Positions 6,666 to 15,941 of a stretch of 32,858 bases of DNA are shown here, piece after piece. Both the position numbers and the translations under genes were made by a program. Numbering within the stretch: the stretch's first letter is position 1; the number at the start of each line of letters is the position of its first letter. Source of the DNA: Burkholderiales bacterium (GTDB lineage: Bacteria > Pseudomonadota > Gammaproteobacteria > Burkholderiales > Burkholderiaceae_C); the NCBI GenBank assembly GCA_947452135.1, contig CANGBT010000010.1, positions 1-32,858 of the forward strand, read 5' to 3'. The notes under the pieces are model-generated. The model was not told the DNA's origin, did no database searches, and saw only the letters and a list, made by a program, of their open reading frames with translations.

Positions 6666-9600
6666 GTGACAGCCGCTGAAAACCCAGGTTCGCCCGACAC
6701 CCCTTCTTCCGGCGAGCCTTCCGAGGCGGCGTCGGCCGTGCCCGCCGGGGCGTTGAATCCGCCCGCAGCGGCGAGCCCTGACGCCGTGCCCCCAGAGGCG
6801 TCGGAGCCGCCCGCCGCTGCGGTCGCACAGTGCGCCACCGAGCCCGTTGCCGAGCCGGGCGGGCCGCTGGTCGTGGCGCTGGGCGCTTCGGCCGGCGGGT
6901 TGGAGGCCTACGAGCAGTTCTTTCAGTTGATACCGCCCGACAGTGGTCACGCCTTCGTGCTGGTGCAGCACCTGGATCCGCGTCACCCCAGCTTGCTGAC
7001 CGAGATCCTGCAGCGCAGCGCCAAGATCCCGGTGGTCGAGGCGACCGACCAGATGGACGTGCTGCCCAACCGGGTGCACGTGATCCCGCCCAACCGCGAC
7101 ATGCTCATCATGCAGGGCCGCTTGCGGCTGCACCTGCCGCTCGAGCCGCACGGCCAGCGCATGCCGATCGATTCGTTCTTCCGCTCGCTGGCCACCGATC
7201 AGGGCGAGCGCGCCGTGGGCATCATCCTGTCGGGCTCGGGCGGCGACGGCACGCTGGGCATGCGCGCGATCTTCGGTGCCGGCGGGCTGTGTCTGGTGCA
7301 AGACCCCGACACCGCCAAGTTTCCCGGCATGCCGCAAAGCGCGCTGCATGCGGGCTATGTCAATCAGGTGCTGCGACTCGACAAGATGCCGCAGGCCTTG
7401 CTGGCCGCCGCGCAACTGCTGCCGGCGCAGCGCAAGTCGGCGTCGTCGCCGGGCGCGGCCGGTTCGGGCCTCGCCGCCGACGCTGCGGGAGTCGATCGCA
7501 TCCTGGCGCTGTTGCGGTCAGCCACCGGCCATGACTTCACGCAATACAAGAAGCAGACCATCGGCCGGCGCATTGAGCGCCGCATGGTCCAGCACATGAC
7601 CACCAGCGCCGAGGTCTATGCGCGCTACCTGCAGCAGCAGCCGCAGGAGTTGATGGCGTTGTTTCGCGAGCTGCTGATCAACGTGACCAGCTTCTTTCGC
7701 GACCCCGAGGCGTTTGACGTGCTCAAGACCGAGGTGCTGCCCGCGATCTTGCAGGCCAAGTCGGCCGACGTGCCGCTGCGCGTGTGGGTGGCGGGCTGCT
7801 CCACCGGCGAGGAGGCCTATTCGATCGCCATGGTGCTGCGCGAAATCATGGACGGGGCGTCCGCCCAGATCAAGGTGCAGTTCTATGCCACCGACCTCGA
7901 CGACGAGGCCATCGCCACGGCGCGCGCCGGGATTTATCCGCTGAACATCGCACAAGACGTCTCGGCCGAGCGGCTGCGGCGGTTCTTTTTGCTGGAGGGT
8001 GAGGCCTACCGCGTCAAGAAAGACATCCGCGAGATGGTGGTGTTTGCGGTGCAGAACATGATTCAGGACCCGCCGTTCACCCGGCTCGACCTGCTGTCGT
8101 GCCGCAACGTGATGATCTACCTCGAGCCGGAGCTGCAAGCGCGCGTGGTGCCGGCGTTTCATTACGCGCTGCGTCCGGGCGGCGTGCTGTTCCTGTCGCC
8201 GTCAGAGAGCATCGGCAGCCACACCGAGCTGTTCGAGCCGATCAACCGCAAGTGGAACTTCTTCCGCGCACGGCCCAGCTTTGCGTCGACGCGCACCATG
8301 CTCAGCAGCGGGCTGAAGTGGACGGTCGATCCGGGCATTCCCGGCCACCATGCCATCGCACCCCCGGCGCGCGATGGCACCAATGTGGCCGAGTTCGCCA
8401 AGCGCGCGCTGCTGCAGTCGTTTGCGCCGCCGGCGGTGCTCACCGACCTGCACGGTGACGTGCTCTACGTGCACGGTGACACCGGCAAGTTCCTGCGCGT
8501 GGCGCAGGGCCAGCCCTCGCGCTCGGTGATCGACATGGCCCGCGAGGGCCTGGAGCTCGAGTTGCGCGAGGCGTTGCGTCGGGCGAGCTCGAAGTCGCAG
8601 GCCACGGTCAACCATCAGGTCACGATTCATGACGACGGAAACTTGCTGCCGTTCGAGCTCAGCGTGCGCCTGATGCCCGATGTGGTGACCGGCCGCACGC
8701 TGCTGCTGATGACCTTCGAGGAGCGCGCCGAGGGCCTTGTCGTGCCCGTCTCTGCGCCCAAGGCGCGCGCGCGGCCGGTGCCGCAGCGGGTGAGCGAGCT
8801 CGAGCTTGAGCTCGAGTACGCCCGCACCCGGCTCAAGTCGCTGCTCGAGGAGCAGCAGGCCTCGAACGAGGAGCTCAAGTCGATCAACGAGGAGTTGCAG
8901 TCCACCAACGAGGAACTGCAATCGAGCAACGAGGAGCTCGAAACCTCGAAGGAAGAACTGCAGTCGGTCAACGAGGAACTGGTGACCGTCAACTCCGAGC
9001 TGCAGACCAAGATCGAGCAGATGGTCGGCATGCAAGACGACATGAAGAACCTGCTCGAGAACATCCGCGTGGGCACGGTGTTTCTGGACGCCAAGCTGCA
9101 TATCCGCCGCTTCACCCGCGACGCCACCCGCGTGTACCGCTTGCTGGCCAGCGATCTGGGCCGTCCGCTGGCCGACATCCGCACCGAGTTGCAAGGCGGC
9201 GACCCGATTGCCGATGCGCACACGGTGCTCGAGTCGCTGTCGTCCATCGAGCGCGAGCTCAGCTTGCCCGACGGCACCTGGTTTCTCACGCGCACGCAGC
9301 CCTATCGCACGGTGGACAACGTGATCGACGGCGTGGTGCTCACCTTCACCGACGTGACCGAGCGCGTGCATGCCATCGCCAACCGGCAGGCGCGCGAGCT
9401 GGCCGAAGCGGTGGTCGACACGGTGCCCGAGCCGCTGCTGGTGCTCGACGGTGCGCTCAAGGTGATGTCGGCCAACCGCGCCTTCTATCGGCAGTTTGGC
9501 GGCACGGCGGCCAGCGTGGTGGGCCAGCCGTTTTTTGGCCTGGAGCAGGGGCAATGGGACCAGGCCGCGATGCACGACCTGCTCGAAAACGTGCTGCCGC

Positions 9601-9761
9601 GCGATGAGCATTTTCAGGATCGCCTCATCGACCATGAGTTTGCGCAACTCGGCCGCCTGCATTTGAGCGTCAATGCACATCGGGTGCTGATGCCCGCGCA
9701 CAGTGGCGAGATGACGATGCTGGTGATCAACGTGGTGCCGCCGCAGGCATCTTCTGCGTGA
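6666..9761 (+). CDS. CheB-CheR fusion with coiled coil and two PAS domains
   Basis: 1031 aa, GTG start preceded by AGGAG. An Ala/Pro-rich leader (1-65) is followed by a CheB methylesterase domain (about 67-250) with the catalytic triad in GASAGG (S75), VQHLDP (H102) and SGSGGDGTLG (D194). A CheR methyltransferase domain follows (about 275-535) with SFFRDPEAF (342-350), the SAM motif GCSTGEE (377-383) and NVMIYL (481-486). Next comes a heptad coiled coil of NEELQS-type repeats (about 710-785), then a PAS_10-type domain (about 790-900) and a second PAS (about 912-1025). There is no response-regulator or histidine-kinase domain. Both enzyme sites look intact, so it may control methylation of a receptor or other target. 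The GTGA overlap with the next gene couples it to c-di-GMP turnover. Confidence 0.93.
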   Translation: MTAAENPGSPDTPSSGEPSEAASAVPAGALNPPAAASPDAVPPEASEPPAAAVAQCATEPVAEPGGPLVVALGASAGGLEAYEQFFQLIPPDSGHAFVLVQHLDPRHPSLLTEILQRSAKIPVVEATDQMDVLPNRVHVIPPNRDMLIMQGRLRLHLPLEPHGQRMPIDSFFRSLATDQGERAVGIILSGSGGDGTLGMRAIFGAGGLCLVQDPDTAKFPGMPQSALHAGYVNQVLRLDKMPQALLAAAQLLPAQRKSASSPGAAGSGLAADAAGVDRILALLRSATGHDFTQYKKQTIGRRIERRMVQHMTTSAEVYARYLQQQPQELMALFRELLINVTSFFRDPEAFDVLKTEVLPAILQAKSADVPLRVWVAGCSTGEEAYSIAMVLREIMDGASAQIKVQFYATDLDDEAIATARAGIYPLNIAQDVSAERLRRFFLLEGEAYRVKKDIREMVVFAVQNMIQDPPFTRLDLLSCRNVMIYLEPELQARVVPAFHYALRPGGVLFLSPSESIGSHTELFEPINRKWNFFRARPSFASTRTMLSSGLKWTVDPGIPGHHAIAPPARDGTNVAEFAKRALLQSFAPPAVLTDLHGDVLYVHGDTGKFLRVAQGQPSRSVIDMAREGLELELREALRRASSKSQATVNHQVTIHDDGNLLPFELSVRLMPDVVTGRTLLLMTFEERAEGLVVPVSAPKARARPVPQRVSELELELEYARTRLKSLLEEQQASNEELKSINEELQSTNEELQSSNEELETSKEELQSVNEELVTVNSELQTKIEQMVGMQDDMKNLLENIRVGTVFLDAKLHIRRFTRDATRVYRLLASDLGRPLADIRTELQGGDPIADAHTVLESLSSIERELSLPDGTWFLTRTQPYRTVDNVIDGVVLTFTDVTERVHAIANRQARELAEAVVDTVPEPLLVLDGALKVMSANRAFYRQFGGTAASVVGQPFFGLEQGQWDQAAMHDLLENVLPRDEHFQDRLIDHEFAQLGRLHLSVNAHRVLMPAHSGEMTMLVINVVPPQASSA

Positions 9762-12013
9762 AAGACAGGCCACCGCACCACCGCGCGGCCATGGTCAGCC
9801 CACAGGCGCAGGCCAGCGTGCCCGCGCCACCCATGCCCACGGCGCACCTGATTGATCAGCTCACGCTCGATCTGCAGGTGCACCAGATCGAGCTGGAGAT
9901 GCAAAACGAGGCCTTGCGCCTCACGCAGATCGAGCTCGAGGCCTCGCGCGACCGTTACGTCGATCTGTACGACCGCGCGCCGGTGGGCTATCTCAGTGTG
10001 GGCGTGGACGGCTGTGTCATCGAGGTCAACCTGACCGGTGCTGCGCTGCTGGGCTTCGAGCGCGGCCGGCTGGTGGGCAGCCGCTTTGCGCAACGCGTGG
10101 CCCCGGTGGACGAGCAGCGCTGGCACCGTTACGCGCTGGCGCTGGCGCGCGACGGCGGCGATCTGCGGCGCATCGAGCTGCTGATGAACCGCGCCGACGG
10201 CACGAGCTTTCATGCGCGCATCGACGGCGTGCGGGTGGCATCAGCCGGCGAGCGCCCGGTGCTGCGCATCACGCTGATCGACATCGACGAGCACAAGCGC
10301 ACCGAGGCCGAATTGCGCCTGGCGGCCGTGGCCTTCGAGACGCAAGAAGGCATCATGATCACCGACGCCGCCGGCGTGATCGAGCGCGTCAACGCGGCCT
10401 TCACGCGCATCACGGGCTACACCGCCCGAGAGGCCATCGGCCAGCGTGGCGATCTGATGCATTCGGGCCTGCAGGACGCGGCCTTCTATGAAGTGATGTG
10501 GGCGCACCTCAAGACCAAGGGACGCTGGCAGGGCGAGGTCTGGAACCGCCGCAAGTCGGGCGAGGTGTATCCGCAGTGGCTGGCGATCACCGAGGTGTCG
10601 TGCGATGGCGATGCGCCCCAGCGCTACGTGGGCACCATGACCGACATCACCGACCGCAAGGCGCGCGAAGAAGAAATCGCGCTGCTCGCGTTCTACGACC
10701 CGCTGACCGATCTGCCCAACCGCCGCCTGATGAAAGACCGGCTGCAGCAAGCGCTGGTGGCCAGCGGCCGCTCGCAGCGCGAAGGTGCGCTGATGTTCAT
10801 CGACCTTGACCGCTTCAAGGAAATCAACGACACGCTGGGCCACGACAAGGGCGACCGGCTGTTGCAGCGCGCCGCCCTGCGGCTGGTGGCGTGCGTGCGC
10901 GAGGGCGACACGGTGGCGCGCATCGGCGGCGATGAGTTCGTGGTGATGCTGCCGCCGGGTTTGAGCGAATCGCCCGAGGAATCGGCGGTGCTGGCCGAGG
11001 CCATTGGCGACAAGATATTGAAGTCGATGCGCGAGCCCTACGACGTTGACGGGCTGGTGCTGCACGTGAGCGCGAGCATTGGCATTGCGCTGTTTGGCGA
11101 TCAGCCTACCAGCGTGGAAGAGCTGCTCAAGCGCGCCGACCAGGCCATGTACCAGGCCAAGGCCGCCGGGCGCGACACGCTGCGCTTTTTTGATGCCGTC
11201 GCGCAAGACAGCCTGCGCGCGCGCAGCTCGATCGAGGCCGATCTGCGCGTGGCGCTGGCGCAAGGCCAGTTGCACATGTGCTACCAGCCGGTCTTTGATG
11301 CCGCCGGCAAGATGAGTGGCGCCGAGGCGCTGGTGCGCTGGCAGCACCCGCAACGCGGGCTGATGCTGCCCGACGACTTCGTGGGCATCGCCGAAGGCAG
11401 CGGCCTGATCTTTCCGCTGGGCCAGTGGGCGCTGGACGCGGCTTGCGCGCAGCTCGCGCTGTGGAGCGGCGATGCGGTGCTGGGCCAGCTGAGTCTGGCG
11501 GTCAATGTGTGCTCGCTGCAGTTGCTGGACCATGACTTCGTGGCGCAGGTGCTCGCGGTGGTGGAGCGCCACGGCGTGAATGCGGCGCGGCTCAAGCTCG
11601 AGCTGACCGAGTCGGTGCTGCTGCATGACGTGGACGACACCATCGCCAAGATGCGCGAGCTCAAGGCTCACGGCGTGGGCTTCTCGCTCGACGACTTCGG
11701 CACCGGCTATTCATCGCTGGCGTACCTGAAGCGCCTGCCGCTCGATCAGCTCAAGATCGATCGCTCGTTCGTGCACGACATGCTCAACAAACCGCACGAC
11801 GCGGCCATCGTGCGCACCATCGTCGAGCTCGGCGTGAGCCTGGGGCTGAGCGTGGTGGCCGAAGGCGTGGAGACCCGATCGCAGTGCGAGCTGCTCACGC
11901 ATCTGGGCTGCAGCGGCTTTCAGGGCCGGTTGTTCGGCATGCCGATGAGCGCAGACGAACTCTCCCAACTCGCGAATTCCGAACCGCCTGTGAAGGCTTT
12001 TCCGCAGGACTGA
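9758..12013 (+). CDS. PAS-PAS-GGDEF-EAL c-di-GMP cyclase/phosphodiesterase
   Basis: 751 aa, cytosolic (no membrane segment). A helical segment (31-68) leads into PAS (about 69-180) and PAS/PAC (about 185-303, ending VGTMTDITDRK). The diguanylate cyclase domain (about 305-478) has an intact GGDEF (390-394) and an I-site RxxD at 381-384. The phosphodiesterase domain (about 490-735) has EAL (523-525), N583, LTES, DDFGTG (645-650), LKID and AEGVE, all expected metal or catalytic residues. QGYLFGRP is altered to QGRLFGMP. It should make and/or degrade c-di-GMP under PAS control. It begins with GTG inside the stop of the CheB-CheR gene (GTGA), so the pair is translationally coupled. The EPS genes start 131 nt downstream. 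Confidence 0.93.
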   Translation: MKDRPPHHRAAMVSPQAQASVPAPPMPTAHLIDQLTLDLQVHQIELEMQNEALRLTQIELEASRDRYVDLYDRAPVGYLSVGVDGCVIEVNLTGAALLGFERGRLVGSRFAQRVAPVDEQRWHRYALALARDGGDLRRIELLMNRADGTSFHARIDGVRVASAGERPVLRITLIDIDEHKRTEAELRLAAVAFETQEGIMITDAAGVIERVNAAFTRITGYTAREAIGQRGDLMHSGLQDAAFYEVMWAHLKTKGRWQGEVWNRRKSGEVYPQWLAITEVSCDGDAPQRYVGTMTDITDRKAREEEIALLAFYDPLTDLPNRRLMKDRLQQALVASGRSQREGALMFIDLDRFKEINDTLGHDKGDRLLQRAALRLVACVREGDTVARIGGDEFVVMLPPGLSESPEESAVLAEAIGDKILKSMREPYDVDGLVLHVSASIGIALFGDQPTSVEELLKRADQAMYQAKAAGRDTLRFFDAVAQDSLRARSSIEADLRVALAQGQLHMCYQPVFDAAGKMSGAEALVRWQHPQRGLMLPDDFVGIAEGSGLIFPLGQWALDAACAQLALWSGDAVLGQLSLAVNVCSLQLLDHDFVAQVLAVVERHGVNAARLKLELTESVLLHDVDDTIAKMRELKAHGVGFSLDDFGTGYSSLAYLKRLPLDQLKIDRSFVHDMLNKPHDAAIVRTIVELGVSLGLSVVAEGVETRSQCELLTHLGCSGFQGRLFGMPMSADELSQLANSEPPVKAFPQD

Positions 12014-12063
12014 ACGCCTACTGAGCATGGTCAACGCCGCGCGGCCCTGCGTGGCTAATCTGA

Positions 12064-12085
12064 CACCCGACACACACATCGGGTG
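12064..12085. promoter_or_regulatory. Inverted repeat ahead of the nucleotide-sugar operon
   Basis: CACCCGA, an 8-nt CACACACA loop, then TCGGGTG, 50 nt after the GGDEF-EAL stop and 59 nt before the WbpD-like start. It could be the terminator of the signalling operon (no T-run seen) or an operator for the EPS genes. Confidence 0.4.
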
Positions 12086-12144
12086 AAGCGCACTGCAAGG
12101 TGCCTCGCATCGATTTCTCAACCGAAACGCTGCGGGGAGCTTTC

Positions 12145-12678
12145 ATGAATTTCGATGACACGCGCACAGGCTCGGCTGCTCACCAGTTTCCGGGCGTGAT
12201 GCTCGGTCACCACGTGCGGATCTTTCATCCGCATCTGGTCAACCTGTACGGCTGCGCGATCGGCGACGACAGCCGCATCGGCACCTTCGTCGAGATCCAG
12301 AAAGGCGCGGTGATCGGCGCGCGCTGCAAGGTGTCGTCGCACAGCTTCATCTGTGAAGGCGTGCACATCGACGACGAGGTGTTCATCGGCCACGGCGTGA
12401 TGTTCACCAACGACGCACGTCCGCGTGCCACCAACGACGACGGCTCGCCGCAAAGCGAAGCCGACTGGAAGGTGGAGATCACCCGCGTCAAGCAGCGCGC
12501 TTCGATCGGCAGCAACGCCACCGTGGTGTGCGGCGTGACCATCGGCGAGGGCGCCCTGGTGGGTGCCGGCGCAGTGGTCACGCGCGACGTGCCCGACTTC
12601 GCGATCGTCGCCGGCGTGCCCGCGCGAGTGATCGGCGACACGCGCCAGCCGGTGTCCAAGGCCGAGCTCACGGCCTGA
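12145..12678 (+). CDS. wbpD: WbpD-like UDP-2-acetamido-3-amino-glucuronate N-acetyltransferase
   Basis: 177 aa. A left-handed beta-helix of hexapeptide repeats runs from about 20 to 165 ([40 protein letters not shown]). It is interrupted by the family's loop with [11 protein letters not shown] and ends [16 protein letters not shown]. This matches WbpD/WlbB enzymes, which use acetyl-CoA to acetylate the 3-amino group of UDP-GlcNAc(3NH2)A. The start at 12145 follows a GGGGAG ribosome site; a start at 12100 would add 15 non-conserved residues. The WbpB-like dehydrogenase and WbpE-like aminotransferase follow on the same strand, giving three of the four pathway enzymes. Exact sugar stereochemistry is not determinable. 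Confidence 0.85.
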   Translation: MNFDDTRTGSAAHQFPGVMLGHHVRIFHPHLVNLYGCAIGDDSRIGTFVEIQKGAVIGARCKVSSHSFICEGVHIDDEVFIGHGVMFTNDARPRATNDDGSPQSEADWKVEITRVKQRASIGSNATVVCGVTIGEGALVGAGAVVTRDVPDFAIVAGVPARVIGDTRQPVSKAELTA

Positions 12679-12749
12679 GCCACTCCCCAACTCAAAAAAC
12701 AACCCACCCGCGCCCGAGAGGCGCTCACCGATCCGGAAGGACCATCGAC

Positions 12750-13778
12750 ATGATCAACATCGGCATCATCGGCTACGGCTACTGGGGCCCGAACCTCGTG
12801 CGCAACTTCGTCGACACGCCGGGCGCTCGCGTGTCTTGGGTGTCGGACCTCGACGCCTCCAAGCTCGAGACGGTGCGCCGTCGTTACCCGGCGGTGGCCA
12901 CCACCACGCAATACCGCTCGCTGCTCGACGACCCCAACACGCAGGCGATCGCGATCGCCACGCCGGTCAACACGCACTACGAAATCGCGCTCGAGGCGTT
13001 GCGCGCGGGCAAGCACGTGTGGCTCGAAAAGCCCATGACCGAGAACTCGGAGCAAGCGCGCAAGCTGGTCGAAGAAGCCAAACGCCACCACTGCGTGCTG
13101 CTGGTGGACCACACTTTTTTGTACACGGGCGCGGTCATGAAGATGGCCGAGTTGATCAAGAGCGGCGAGGTCGGGCGCATCTATTACTACGACTCGACGC
13201 GGGTGAATCTGGGCTTGTTCCAGCGCGACGTGAGCGTGATCTCCGACCTGGCGGTGCATGACTTCTCGATCCTCGAGTACCTGCTGGGCGAGCACCCGAC
13301 AGCGGTGTCGGCCAGCGGCACCAACCACTTCCCCGAAACACCCGAGAACCTGGCCTATGTGACGCTGTTCTACGACTCGGGAACCATCGCGCATGCCAAC
13401 GTGAGCTGGCTGGCACCGGTCAAGGTGCGCCAGATTCTCGTGGGCGGCAGCAAGAAGATGATCATTTACGACGACCTCGATCCGAGCGAAAAGATCAAGG
13501 TCTACGACAAGGGCGTGGACTTCACCGACGACCCCAAAAAGATCGAGCAGATGCGCGTGGGCTACCGCACCGGCGACATGTGGGCGCCTCAGCTCGAGGT
13601 GACCGAAGCGCTGCGCGTGGAGTGCGCCCACTTCGTGGACTGCATCAACAACCACAAGGTGCCCAAGTCCGACGGACAGCTGGGGCTGCGCGTGGTCGAG
13701 ATCATCGAAGCGGCCAACCGCTCGATGCGCAACAAGGGAGAAACCGTTTACCTGCAACCGCAAAGGAGCGCACTGTGA
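12750..13778 (+). CDS. wbpB: WbpB-like Gfo/Idh/MocA sugar-nucleotide 3-dehydrogenase
   Basis: 342 aa. The N-terminal Rossmann motif GIIGYGYWGPN (5-15) binds NAD. VWLEKPMT holds the conserved EKP lysine, and SVISDLAVHDFSIL carries the catalytic Asp/His segment of the family. It would oxidise C3 of UDP-GlcNAc uronate (WbpB/WlbA reaction), giving the 3-keto sugar for the aminotransferase. A GGAAGG ribosome site lies upstream of the ATG. Its stop overlaps the next start as GTGA (13775-13778), showing coupling to the aminotransferase. A different Gfo/Idh/MocA substrate is possible, but the operon context strongly favours this role. Confidence 0.85.
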   Translation: MINIGIIGYGYWGPNLVRNFVDTPGARVSWVSDLDASKLETVRRRYPAVATTTQYRSLLDDPNTQAIAIATPVNTHYEIALEALRAGKHVWLEKPMTENSEQARKLVEEAKRHHCVLLVDHTFLYTGAVMKMAELIKSGEVGRIYYYDSTRVNLGLFQRDVSVISDLAVHDFSILEYLLGEHPTAVSASGTNHFPETPENLAYVTLFYDSGTIAHANVSWLAPVKVRQILVGGSKKMIIYDDLDPSEKIKVYDKGVDFTDDPKKIEQMRVGYRTGDMWAPQLEVTEALRVECAHFVDCINNHKVPKSDGQLGLRVVEIIEAANRSMRNKGETVYLQPQRSAL

Positions 13779-14911
13779 TTCCGTTTGTCGATCTGAAAGC
13801 CCAGTACCAGAGCATCAAGCCCGAAGTCAACGCCGCCATTCAGGGCGTGCTTGACAGTTGCGCGTTCACGCTCGGCCCCGAGGTGGCTGCGTTCGAGCAG
13901 GAGTTCGCCGCCTACAGCAGCGCCAGGCAGGGCATTGCCGTGAACACCGGCACCAGCGCGCTGCACCTGGCGCTGCTCGCCGCCGGTGTGGGCCGCGGCG
14001 ACGAGGTGATCACGGTGCCTTTCACCTTCGTGGCCACCGCCTCGGCCATCGACTACACCGGCGCTCGTCCGGTGTTCGTGGACATCGACCCGCAAAACTT
14101 CACGATGGATCCGAAGGCCGTTGAAGCCGCCATCACCGAGCGCACCAAGGCGATCATTCCGGTGCACCTGTACGGCCAGCCGGCCGACATGGACCCGATC
14201 CGCGCGATCGCCGAGCGCCACGGGCTGGTGGTGATCGAAGACGCTGCGCAGGCGCATCGCGCCGAATACAAGGGACACCGCGTGGGCAGCCTGGGCGACA
14301 TGGGGTGCTTCAGCTTCTACCCCGGCAAGAACCTGGGCGCCTACGGCGAGGGCGGCATGGTCACCACCGACAGCCCCGCGTATGCGCGCACCATCCGCAT
14401 GCTGCGCGACTGGGGTGCCGAGAAGAAGTACCACCACGTGCTCAAGGGCTACAACTTCCGCATGGAAGGCATCCAGGGCGCGGTGCTGCGCGTGAAGCTG
14501 CCGCACCTGGACGCCTGGACCGAGTCGCGCCGCACCGCCGCGGCGCACTACGACCGGCTGCTGGCGGGCAGCGGCATCGTCACGCCCAAGGCCATGCCTT
14601 ATGCGTATCACGTGTATCACGTGTATGCCATCCGCACGCCGCACCGCGCCGCCTGGCAAGAAGCGCTGCAGGCCAAGGGCATCCAGACCGGCATCCATTA
14701 CCCGACGCCCGTGCATTTGCTGCCCGCGTTTGCCGATCTGGGCTACCGCGAGGGGCAGTTTCCGCACGCTGAAGCCGCCTCGCGCGAGGTGCTGTCGCTG
14801 CCGATGTACCCCGAGCTGACCGAAGCGCAGTGCGAGGAGGTGGCGCGTGCGCTGCTGAGTCTGCGCACCAACGACCCGGCCGAGGCGAAGCTGATGGCCA
14901 ACGCCTTGTGA
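13775..14911 (+). CDS. wbpE: WbpE-like DegT/DnrJ/EryC1/StrS aminotransferase
   Basis: 378 aa with a GTG start after AAAGGAG. PLP-enzyme landmarks: NTGTSALHLAL (57-67) binds the cofactor phosphate, VIEDAAQAH (153-161) has the PLP-ring Asp156, and FSFYPGKNLGAYGEGG has the Schiff-base Lys185. The C-terminal GIHYPTPVHLLPAF motif is typical of WbpE/WlbC. It would aminate the 3-keto sugar nucleotide from the WbpB-like step using glutamate. It overlaps the dehydrogenase gene by 4 nt and is followed 7 nt later by the NeuD-family gene. The curated residue after AQAH is Gly in most relatives but Arg here (AHRAEYKG), probably neutral. Confidence 0.9.
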   Translation: MIPFVDLKAQYQSIKPEVNAAIQGVLDSCAFTLGPEVAAFEQEFAAYSSARQGIAVNTGTSALHLALLAAGVGRGDEVITVPFTFVATASAIDYTGARPVFVDIDPQNFTMDPKAVEAAITERTKAIIPVHLYGQPADMDPIRAIAERHGLVVIEDAAQAHRAEYKGHRVGSLGDMGCFSFYPGKNLGAYGEGGMVTTDSPAYARTIRMLRDWGAEKKYHHVLKGYNFRMEGIQGAVLRVKLPHLDAWTESRRTAAAHYDRLLAGSGIVTPKAMPYAYHVYHVYAIRTPHRAAWQEALQAKGIQTGIHYPTPVHLLPAFADLGYREGQFPHAEAASREVLSLPMYPELTEAQCEEVARALLSLRTNDPAEAKLMANAL

Positions 14912-14918
14912 GGCCGTC

Positions 14919-15539
14919 GTGGCCACGCCGCTGCTGATCTTCCCGTTCAACGGCAACGCGCTGGAGGCGCTGGATGCGCTGGGCAGCGAGTACGAGTTGA
15001 TCGGGTTCATCGACGACACCCCTGAAAAGCAGGGGCCGAGCGGCCATGGCCACGGCGTGTTCTCACGTGCCGCGCTGCGCCTGTGGCCCACGGTCAAGGT
15101 GCTGGCCGTGCCGGGCAGCGCGGTGTCATTCGGCCAGCGCCGCGCCCTCATCGAAAGCCTGGACATCGAGCCCGAGCGCTACGCCACCGTGATCCACCCG
15201 GCCGCGCGGGTGTCGCGCTTTGCCAGGGTCGGCCGCAACACGCTGGTGCTCGCCGGGGTGGTGATCACCAGCAACGCGGTCATCGGCGACCATGTGTGCG
15301 TGCTGCCCAACAGCGTGGTGCACCACGACAGCCACGTGGGCTCATGGAGCCTGATCGGCTCGAACGTGACCGTGGCCGGCCACACCCGCGTGGGCGAGAA
15401 CTGCTACATCGGCAGTGGCAGCTCCATCAAGGACGGCCTGACCCTGGGCGATCGCACCCTGGTTGGCCTGGGCAGCACCGTGATCCGCGACACGCCAGCC
15501 GACAGCCGTTTGGCGGGCTGTCCGGCGAGGCAGCTTTGA
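14919..15539 (+). CDS. NeuD/PglD-family sugar O/N-acyltransferase
   Basis: 206 aa, GTG start. The N-terminal part (about 1-75: LLIFPFNGNALEALDAL, then YELIGFIDDTPEKQG) is the small Rossmann-like sugar-nucleotide domain of the NeuD/PglD family. From about 85 a left-handed beta-helix follows (VIHPAARVSRFARVGRNTLV; GDHVCVLPNSVVHHDSHVGS), with the likely catalytic His in VVHHDSHVG. It ends DTPADSRLAGCPARQL, as hexapeptide transferases do. It lies 7 nt after the aminotransferase and closes the operon. It probably acetylates a second amino sugar or the finished precursor; the substrate is unknown. Confidence 0.83.
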   Translation: MATPLLIFPFNGNALEALDALGSEYELIGFIDDTPEKQGPSGHGHGVFSRAALRLWPTVKVLAVPGSAVSFGQRRALIESLDIEPERYATVIHPAARVSRFARVGRNTLVLAGVVITSNAVIGDHVCVLPNSVVHHDSHVGSWSLIGSNVTVAGHTRVGENCYIGSGSSIKDGLTLGDRTLVGLGSTVIRDTPADSRLAGCPARQL

Positions 15540-15610
15540 GCGGCTGAGGCTCAGTCAGACGACCCGCGCCACCAGCCATCGCAGCGGCCAGCGCCGTGGC
15601 CAGAGCTCGC

Positions 15611-15639
15611 TTGACCGTATCTCAAAAGAGATACAAAAT
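15611..15639 (+). promoter_or_regulatory. Promoter of the DinJ/YafQ-type operon with operator in the spacer
   Basis: TTGACC (15611-15616) and CAAAAT (15634-15639) are spaced 17 nt. The spacer is filled by the 18-nt inverted repeat GTATCTC-AAAA-GAGATAC (15617-15634), the expected binding site for the antitoxin or toxin-antitoxin complex. The antitoxin ATG is at 15663 after GGAGG. Confidence 0.75.
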
Positions 15640-15662
15640 TCGTTCAAACGGAGGTTCTGAAC

Positions 15663-15941
15663 ATGGCTCATTCCTCGATGCTGCACGTGCGTGTAGACGA
15701 CGAAATCAAGACGCAAGCCAGCGAGGCGCTGGAAGCCATGGGACTTTCGGTGTCGGATGCCGTGCGCATCTTGCTCAAGCGCGTGGTCAACGACCAGGCC
15801 TTTCCGCTCGAGCTCAAGGTGCCCAACGCGCTGACCCGCGCGGCGATGGAAGAGGCCCGCGCCATGGCCGCGCAGCGGGCCGTCCGTTTCGAGTCTGCCG
15901 ACGCCTTGATCAATGGCCTCGAAGAAGCCCGCAAGCCGTAA
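15663..15941 (+). CDS. dinJ: RelB/DinJ-family antitoxin
   Basis: 92 aa. The N-terminus (MLHVRVDDEIKTQASEALEA, residues 6-25) is the short strand plus helix of a ribbon-helix-helix DNA-binding domain. MGLSVSDAVRILLKRVV (26-42) is the DinJ/RelB signature, followed by AFPLELKVPN, which usually wraps the toxin. A GGAGG ribosome site precedes the ATG. The inverted repeat GTATCTC-AAAA-GAGATAC in the promoter suits autoregulation. Its last 29 nt overlap the toxin gene, the usual arrangement for coupled synthesis. Confidence 0.9.
   Translation: MAHSSMLHVRVDDEIKTQASEALEAMGLSVSDAVRILLKRVVNDQAFPLELKVPNALTRAAMEEARAMAAQRAVRFESADALINGLEEARKP

Noticed and set aside
8830-9010. Tandem 21-nt repeats in the CheB-CheR gene that might look like a repeat array
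   Set aside because: They encode the heptad NEELQS coiled coil that is conserved in this protein family, so they are explained by coding.
8202-9773. 523-aa frame antisense to the CheB-CheR gene
   Set aside because: Composition is Leu/Gln/His-rich, as expected opposite coiled-coil and GC-rich coding DNA; the sense strand has intact catalytic motifs.
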